DNA of 64,000 nt. It comes from Xenorhabdus poinarii G6 (GTDB lineage Bacteria; Pseudomonadota; Gammaproteobacteria; Enterobacterales; Enterobacteriaceae). Under the pieces are notes generated by a model, which saw only the letters and a list, made by a program, of their open reading frames with translations, did no database searches and was not told the DNA's origin. The position numbers and the translations under genes are program-made. The stretch spans positions 62,001 to 126,000 of the forward strand of contig NZ_FO704551.1 in NCBI RefSeq assembly GCF_000968175.1, given 5' to 3'. Within the stretch, counting starts at the first letter, position 1. Each line of letters starts with the position of its first letter. Positions 58,250 to 64,000 of the stretch are shown here, piece after piece.

Positions 58250-59914
58250 TTATTCTGTAACAATTAAATATATTGCCTCATACGGTTTAATGTTCATTGC
58301 ATTATCTATTTTTGTCGCCGATGGATAATTACTGATTAATACCTGCCATGCTTTGTTGGCAAGCGAAGGTTCTGGAGACCAACGCTGTGTTTCATCGCTT
58401 AAATTGGCAATGACCAGCAAAGTTTGCTCCTGCCAACGACGTAAATAGCACCAGAGTGATGGATGCTCTGGCAGCAGATCCTGGTAGTCACCGTAGGTCA
58501 GAATCGGTTGTTGTTTTCTCAATTTAATCAAATCGCGGTAGCAATAGAAGATAGAATCTTCATCCTGTAATGCGACTTTGGTATTAATTTCTGAGTAATT
58601 ACGGCAAGGTGCGATCCACGGTATCCCCGTTGTGAAACCGGCGTTTGCCGAATCATCCCATTGCATAGGCGTTCGACTATTGTCACGGGATTTCTGCGCC
58701 AGAATGGCCAGGATATCCTCTGGTTGCATACCTTTCTCAATACGCTCTTGATACATATTCAGGCTTTCAATATCCCGATAGCCCTCAATATGCGTAAAGT
58801 GAGGATTCGTCATCCCCAATTCTTCCCCCTGATAGATATAAGGCGTACCCTGCATGCCATGTAGCACCATTGCCAGCATTTTAGCCGATATTTTGTGGTA
58901 CTGATGCTCATCGCCAAATCGGGAAACAATACGGGGTTGATCATGATTACACCAGAAGAGGGCATTCCAGGCTTTTTGGTGCATACCTTGCTGCCAGGTT
59001 GAGAAGATCTTTTTCAGTTCAACATAATCGGGTTTCGCGAGAGACCATTTTTCTCCATTTGGATAATCAACTTTTAGGTGGTGAAAATTAAACGTCATGG
59101 ATAACGCTGTCCTATCCAGAGTACTATAGCGTTGACAGTGTTCAAGGCTCGTGGAGGACATTTCACCAACAGTCATCAACCCTTTGGGTTGGAAAACATC
59201 ACGGCTCATTTCTTGCAGAAATTCATGTATCCGCGGGCCATCAGTATAGAATCGGCGGCCATCGCCGTACTCATCATCAGGATAGGTTTGCTGTTTTGAG
59301 ACAAGGTTAATGACATCCAACCGCAAACCATCAACGCCACGATCCGCCCAGAACTCACAGATTTTTTTCAGTTCAGCGCGAACAGGCTCATGCTCCCAGT
59401 TTAAGTCAGCTTGTTCTACTGCGAACAAGTGGAGGTAATATTGCTGACTCTCAGCATGCCATTGCCATGCATTACCGCCGAATTTAGATTTCCAATTGTT
59501 AGGCAGGGCGTCTTCTGTGCCATCCCGCCAGAGATAAAACTGGCGGTAGGGGCTATGAATATCTTGCGCGGCCTGAAACCACGGATGTTGGGTTGAGGTA
59601 TGATTGAAAACCATATCCAGGATGATACGAATACCCCGTTGGTGGGCACTTTTCACCAAATGATCAAAATCCGCCATGACACCGTAATCAGGGTTGATAG
59701 CACAGTAATCAGCAACATCATAGCCATTATCAATTTGTGGCGAGGGATAAATGGGTGTGATCCAGATGGCATCAACCCCAAGTTGTTGTAGATAATCCAG
59801 CCGTCGGGTGATCCCGTTGATATCGCCGGTGCCACAACCTGTACTATCCTGAAAGCTCTTGGGATAAATTTGGTAGATAACGCTATTCATCCACCAGGGT
59901 TTTTGTTCCGTCAT
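58250..59914 (-). CDS. treC: Alpha,alpha-phosphotrehalase (trehalose-6-phosphate hydrolase)
   Basis: 554 residues, GH13 glycosidase: hydrolyses trehalose 6-phosphate to glucose and glucose 6-phosphate in the cytosol. Motifs LDMVFNHTS, GLRLDVINL (nucleophile Asp), GEMSS (acid Glu) and FWCNHDQPR are in the usual order. ATG 59914 (MTEQKPWW) follows treB by 19 bases; the frame's extension into treB is not used. Trehalose is the main insect blood sugar, which suits an insect pathogen. Confidence 0.96.
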   Translation of the reverse strand: MTEQKPWWMNSVIYQIYPKSFQDSTGCGTGDINGITRRLDYLQQLGVDAIWITPIYPSPQIDNGYDVADYCAINPDYGVMADFDHLVKSAHQRGIRIILDMVFNHTSTQHPWFQAAQDIHSPYRQFYLWRDGTEDALPNNWKSKFGGNAWQWHAESQQYYLHLFAVEQADLNWEHEPVRAELKKICEFWADRGVDGLRLDVINLVSKQQTYPDDEYGDGRRFYTDGPRIHEFLQEMSRDVFQPKGLMTVGEMSSTSLEHCQRYSTLDRTALSMTFNFHHLKVDYPNGEKWSLAKPDYVELKKIFSTWQQGMHQKAWNALFWCNHDQPRIVSRFGDEHQYHKISAKMLAMVLHGMQGTPYIYQGEELGMTNPHFTHIEGYRDIESLNMYQERIEKGMQPEDILAILAQKSRDNSRTPMQWDDSANAGFTTGIPWIAPCRNYSEINTKVALQDEDSIFYCYRDLIKLRKQQPILTYGDYQDLLPEHPSLWCYLRRWQEQTLLVIANLSDETQRWSPEPSLANKAWQVLISNYPSATKIDNAMNIKPYEAIYLIVTE

Positions 59915-59933
59915 AAAAAGATACCTAACAAAA

Positions 59934-61373
59934 TTAATTGGCGAGTTCGTTTGCCTTGGATAAGGCGGCTTTGCGTTCATGTCTGTGATAAGCCATAACA
60001 GTCAGGAGTAATGGCACAACCACGGCAACGAGCATCGCAATCAGATAAATAACCCAGAATTGTGGCTTAATGGAGAGGATGCCTGGTAGCCCGCCTACGC
60101 CGATACCATTGGCAGTCACATGGTTCAGCCCACAAATCAGCCCGGCCAGAGACGAGCCAATCATTGCACAGAACATCGGGTAACGATATTTAAGGTTAAT
60201 GCCGTACATGGCTGGTTCGGTTACCCCAAGATAGGCTGAAATTGCCGCAGGAATAGAAACTTCGCGCTCTTTTTGCTTCTTGCTTGCCCAGATAATGCCC
60301 GCAACCGCAGAACCTTGGGCAATATTAGACAGCGCAATAATCGGCCAAATCGGTGTTCCGCCGGTGCTTTGGATCATTTGCAGGTCGATGGCCAGCGTCG
60401 TTTGATGTACACCCGTGATCACCAATGGGGCGTAGAAGAAACCAAATAGCGCGGCGCCGATGGGGGCAAGACTCCCTGTCATTAATCCTTTCACCACCCA
60501 GGCAACACCATCGCCAATCGCCCGTCCGGCAGGGCCGATCAGAGCATGGGCGAGGAAGACGGCCAGAAGCAGAGAAGTCACAGGAACAATCACAAGATAG
60601 AGGTAGTCTGGAACCCATTTTTTCAGCCGCGTTTCAATCCATCCTAATGCCAGACCGGCTAATAAGGATGGGATGACCTGTGCCTGATAACCGACCTTAG
60701 CAATGGTAAACCAGCCGAAATTCCAGACTTCAGGCGTTTGCTGACCAAGCAGATAAGCATTCATCAGTTGCGGGGAAACCAGCGTAATGCCGAGAATAAT
60801 CCCCAGGATGGGTGTTCCGCCCATTTTTTTGACGGCAGACCAGCAGATACCTACCGGGAGGTAGAAGAATATCGCTTCGCCGATGAGCCAGAGAAAATCA
60901 TAGACACTTTGCCAGACAGGGTAGAGTTGAGCGAGTGATTTACCTTCACTAAAAGGGATATCCCCGATCAGATTACGAAAACCGAGGATTAAACCGCCGC
61001 TGATCAGAGCTGGCAGTAATGGGAAAAAGATCTCAGCAAAATGTGAAATTGCGTTTTCATACCATTTCATATTTTGACGAGCTGCTTGTTTCACCTCTTC
61101 TTTATTAACAGATTGTTTCCCTGTGGTTGCTAGCAGTGCTTGATAATAGACATCCACATTCGTCCCAATCACTACCTGAAACTGCCCGGCATTAGTGAAA
61201 CACCCCTTGACCATAGGTAACGCTTCTATGGCTTTGGCATCGGCATTTTCGGGGGAATTTAGAACGAATCTGAGTCGGGTAATACAATGACTAACGGAAG
61301 CGATGTTCTCTTTTCCACCAATCAGCGTAATAAGGTTATCAATATCCTTTTGATTTATTTGTTTTTTCTTCAT
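59934..61373 (-). CDS. treB: PTS trehalose-specific EIIBC component
   Basis: 479 residues. The EIIB domain with the phosphorylated Cys lies near the start (ASVSHCITRLRFVLN, about residues 25-40), followed by about ten membrane segments of EIIC. No EIIA domain, so it depends on the glucose EIIA (Crr). AGGAG precedes the ATG. Operon treB-treC; no treR lies within the window upstream. Confidence 0.95.
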   Translation of the reverse strand: MKKKQINQKDIDNLITLIGGKENIASVSHCITRLRFVLNSPENADAKAIEALPMVKGCFTNAGQFQVVIGTNVDVYYQALLATTGKQSVNKEEVKQAARQNMKWYENAISHFAEIFFPLLPALISGGLILGFRNLIGDIPFSEGKSLAQLYPVWQSVYDFLWLIGEAIFFYLPVGICWSAVKKMGGTPILGIILGITLVSPQLMNAYLLGQQTPEVWNFGWFTIAKVGYQAQVIPSLLAGLALGWIETRLKKWVPDYLYLVIVPVTSLLLAVFLAHALIGPAGRAIGDGVAWVVKGLMTGSLAPIGAALFGFFYAPLVITGVHQTTLAIDLQMIQSTGGTPIWPIIALSNIAQGSAVAGIIWASKKQKEREVSIPAAISAYLGVTEPAMYGINLKYRYPMFCAMIGSSLAGLICGLNHVTANGIGVGGLPGILSIKPQFWVIYLIAMLVAVVVPLLLTVMAYHRHERKAALSKANELAN

Positions 61374-62567
61374 GCCTTTTCTCCTTATGTGGCAGGAGTG
61401 ATAAATAACGGGATTTTTCGATTAACAGTGCGATTAACAGAATGATTACTCTCGTGATGAGATAATAAATAGACTGAATTAATAGCGGTTTAATCCTAGA
61501 CAGATCTTCTTATTCTGGATATGAAAATATGTTTTGTTTGGGTCAAAGATCACATTTCATATGATTGATTTTAAATTAAAGAATTTTTACCTTTTCAAGA
61601 TTTTTTGTTTTAGTACGTTGAGCTTCTCTGAGCATTAATAGATACAGGTTATGATTGTGTGCCATGGCACGCTTTTTTAATCAATGAAGTGACGTTTCTC
61701 TGGCTTGAACCTAAGTCATCAAACAATATACGGAAACGCTCAAAAATAAATCAGAAAAAATATCTACAGCCAAAAATGAATAACATGGCCCTTAATTGGC
61801 TGAGGTGATCTGAAAAATACACTTTTTCATTTTTGTTAATGTATGCAATTAAATCCCGTCATAAGAAATCGGTCATGAAAAAATCGTTGCGACAGAAATG
61901 GTGACGATGAAATACGTCCGATAATCATGGCGATGTCTTGCCCTACACCAATGCACAGGGTGCATATTGCAGAGTATATTTTTTTGAGTGAAATAAGTGC
62001 TATGGATTTTTTAATAATAAAATAATTTGATTTGAACCGGGTTAGGTGCTAGTACTTAACGTAAGCGGATTTAAGGTTATTAACGCCTGATTTTGTTTTT
62101 GTATCATTAAGTTAAATTTTCGGGTAGAGAATAAAAACAGCTGAACTACCTTATGTCATGAGTAACGAAAATTTTCAGGTTGATTTTATCATCATAATCA
62201 GGCGTTATATTTTTCCCATGATATTAATGAAATGAAATTCTTGATTTACGGTTCTTTCATTGTCTTGACAGCCTATTTTTTATCGTGACTTTTTATTTTT
62301 ACGTCTAAATTTGTTTTATCTGCTCGATGAGACGATACCTATCAATACTGATCTTTCCCCTTTTTCAACAAACAATTTCCCGTAAAATACGGAGCACGGT
62401 ATCCGCGCCGCTGCGATTAGGGTTAATGCGGATCATACGTTGTTCCAGTATGGGAGCGGTTTTTTTAAGATAAGGGATTTCAATAAAAAATAGGGGGGAT
62501 TTCGAAAATTCCCGGCTGTTTGTATTTGGGGGCATAGATGAGTGGGGAAGAGGCATTCATTGAAGTG
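61374..62567. other. 1.2-kb non-coding region upstream of treB
   Basis: AT-rich, no credible gene. It contains a 12-bp palindrome GTGCCATGGCAC (61659-61670) followed by T, and a possible CRP half site TGTGATCTTT near 61545 (minus strand). A minus-strand frame near 62365-62556 ends ...NRSGADTVLRILREIV, but I cannot assign it. No treR is found here. Confidence 0.55.
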
Positions 62568-62598
62568 GAAAATGGCAATAAAAATGATTGCCATTTTC
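62568..62598 (-). terminator. Terminator hairpin of glpD
   Basis: Perfect 12-bp stem GAAAATGGCAAT / ATTGCCATTTTC with a 7-base loop, 20 bases past the glpD stop. The T tract lies in the stem end. Confidence 0.7.
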
Positions 62599-62617
62599 CT
62601 CGCGATCAGTCTCGCAA

Positions 62618-64000
62618 TTAAGCGGCTTTAACGTTTTGTGCCAGCCAGTTAGCTACCTGCTGTTTCTGTTCATCGCTGAGCCACATACCTAGTTTTGTAC
62701 GACGCCAGATGGCATCATCTAACTGGGTTACCCACTCATAATCAACTAAATAACGTAGTTCTGCTTCATATAAACCATGACCAAAGAATTCGCCGAGATC
62801 AGCCAGAGTTTCCGCACCTTTTAGGATGATTTGGCTGTGACTGCCGTAAGTACGGGCATAACGCAGTGCGACTCCTTCAGGTAGCCAGGTATAGCGCTGA
62901 CGTAACAGACGTGCATAACCATCACGGTCGCAGCCTTCCAGCTCACCACCCGGTAATTGACCATTTTTCGTCCATGCTTTGCCTGCGCTGGGATAGTACT
63001 GTGCCAACTTATCTATTGCGTGTTCAGCCAGCTTACGATAGGTGGTCAGCTTGCCACCGAAGACGGACAGTAAGGGGGCTTGCCCTTTTTCATCCTGTAC
63101 ATCCAACGTGTAATCACGGGTAATCGCTTGTGGTGAATCAGATTCATCATCACACAGCGGGCGAACGCCAGAGTAGGTCCAGACAATATCATCGCGAACA
63201 AGCTGTTTTTTGAAGTGGTCGTTATAGACTTTCAGCAAATAGTCAATTTCTTTATCTTCAATGTTGACGTCTTTTGGATCGCCTTTGTATTCAACATCCG
63301 TGGTGCCAATGATCGAAAATTCGTCATTCCATGGGATCACAAACACGATGCGATGATCTTCATTTTGCAGAATATACGCCTGAGATTCATCGTGGACGCG
63401 AGGCACAACGATATGGCTGCCTTTGATTAAACGGATACCATAAGGTGATTTCAATTGCATGCCATTGTCGAAGAAGTTTTTCACCCACGGGCCAGTTGCG
63501 TTAACTAAACCTTTTGTGCGCCATGTATTGGTTTCACCAGTCTTGAGATCTTTGGCCTCAACCATCCAGTCGCCATCTTCACGCCATGCGCGAGTCACAT
63601 GGGTACGGGTGCGTACTTCGCCACCGTGTTTTTGAACTTCCTGTGCATTCAGAACAACCAGTCGTGCATCATCAACCCAACAGTCAGAGTATTCAAAGCC
63701 ACGGCTGATAGAAGGTTTCAATACTGAATTTGCACCAAATTTCAGTCCCTTACTACCCGGTAAGCTAACACGTTTACCCAAGTTATCGTACAGGAACAGA
63801 CCAACACGGATCATCCAGGCCGGACGCAAGTGTGGTTGGTGTGGTAAGCGGAAACGCATTGGAAATGCAATATGTGGGGCCAGTTTTAACAGCACTTCAC
63901 GTTCTGCCAATGCTTCACTGACCAAACGAAATTCATAGTGTTCCAGATAGCGTAAGCCACCGTGGATCAGCTTAGAGCTGGCTGATGAGGTCGCGCTGGC
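62618..64000 (-). CDS. glpD: Aerobic glycerol-3-phosphate dehydrogenase (5' end outside window)
   Basis: The last 460 residues are present; the frame runs on beyond base 64000. SSKLIHGGLRYLEHYEF, VNATGPWV, GSHIVVPR, FVIPWND...IGTTDVEY and FGGKLTTYRKLAE are GlpD signatures. A peripheral inner-membrane FAD enzyme that oxidises sn-glycerol 3-phosphate to dihydroxyacetone phosphate and passes electrons to quinone. The N-terminal FAD motif lies outside. Confidence 0.96.
   Translation of the reverse strand, partial: ASATSSASSKLIHGGLRYLEHYEFRLVSEALAEREVLLKLAPHIAFPMRFRLPHQPHLRPAWMIRVGLFLYDNLGKRVSLPGSKGLKFGANSVLKPSISRGFEYSDCWVDDARLVVLNAQEVQKHGGEVRTRTHVTRAWREDGDWMVEAKDLKTGETNTWRTKGLVNATGPWVKNFFDNGMQLKSPYGIRLIKGSHIVVPRVHDESQAYILQNEDHRIVFVIPWNDEFSIIGTTDVEYKGDPKDVNIEDKEIDYLLKVYNDHFKKQLVRDDIVWTYSGVRPLCDDESDSPQAITRDYTLDVQDEKGQAPLLSVFGGKLTTYRKLAEHAIDKLAQYYPSAGKAWTKNGQLPGGELEGCDRDGYARLLRQRYTWLPEGVALRYARTYGSHSQIILKGAETLADLGEFFGHGLYEAELRYLVDYEWVTQLDDAIWRRTKLGMWLSDEQKQQVANWLAQNVKAA

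Noticed and set aside
61543..61560. CRP site upstream of treB
   Set aside because: TGTGATCTTT gives only one good half site; the second half does not match TCACA.
62365..62556. Minus-strand frame ending NRSGADTVLRILREIVC
   Set aside because: Looks protein-like near its end but I cannot place it in any family; too short and isolated to call a gene.

Overview
The window looks like a chromosomal segment of an insect/nematode-associated enterobacterium of the Morganellaceae, most likely Xenorhabdus (Photorhabdus is the main alternative). The core genes (mrcA end, nudE, igaA, hslR, hslO, pckA, yhiN, selC, prlC, rsmJ, gdhA, uspA, pitA, treBC, glpD) are typical Enterobacterales genes in partly conserved order. 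They are broken up by accessory blocks rich in exporters, regulators and decayed insertion sequences. The genus is inferred from gene content; no species marker is present.

Layout. 1-7.1 kb is core: the 3' end of mrcA, then nudE, igaA, hslR-hslO and pckA. 7.3-10.4 kb holds a B3/B4-domain protein and a divergent LysR/MFS pair. 10.5-10.6 kb encodes, on the minus strand, a RyhB-type small RNA with its Fur box and terminator, in a gap that looks empty to protein finders. 10.7-16.5 kb is a tight four-gene minus-strand operon: LuxE-like acyl-protein synthetase, LuxC-PaaK fusion, PaaK-like ligase and GNAT acetyltransferase. It is a fatty-acid-reductase-like system without luciferase. 17.1-21.3 kb holds an aldo/keto reductase, then a decaying MFS/CMD/thiolase operon with its divergent LysR. 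yhiN follows.

23.3-28.6 kb is a SoxR-controlled efflux operon (DoxX protein, membrane fusion protein, RND pump) that resembles Pseudomonas mexGHI. A clear SoxR box sits in a 19-bp promoter spacer. 29-35.5 kb carries another MFS pump, a truncated resolvase next to a set of short repeats, a ParE-like toxin ghost, an Hcp / DUF4225 effector / membrane immunity candidate module, a short second Hcp-like gene, and a multiply frameshifted P4-type integrase beside the selC tRNA. This is a decayed selC genomic island. It separates yhiN from prlC-rsmJ and pitA, which lie close together in E. coli.

35.8-42.6 kb is core again (prlC, rsmJ, gdhA, uspA, pitA). 43.5-58 kb is a mosaic of transporters (MFS), SDR, TetR and Ohr genes, complete or broken, mixed with IS110, IS5, IS6 and IS1 pieces and a MITE-like element. 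Two loci there share a duplicated promoter/operator module. A second SoxR-type promoter drives a DUF1471 gene and sits beside a soxR ghost. A large secreted beta-solenoid-like protein of unknown role lies at 53.9 kb. 58-64 kb holds a DUF1348 gene, the trehalose operon treBC and the 3' part of glpD.

Overall the window combines stress defence (SoxR, Ohr, UspA, Hsp33, IgaA), iron-sparing regulation (RyhB) and carbon use (PckA, TreBC, GlpD) with an unusually dense set of drug/metabolite exporters: five full MFS genes, two MFS fragments and one RND pump. The strongest unannotated signals are the RyhB RNA, the two SoxR promoters with a soxR ghost, the LuxC/LuxE-like operon and the Hcp effector module.
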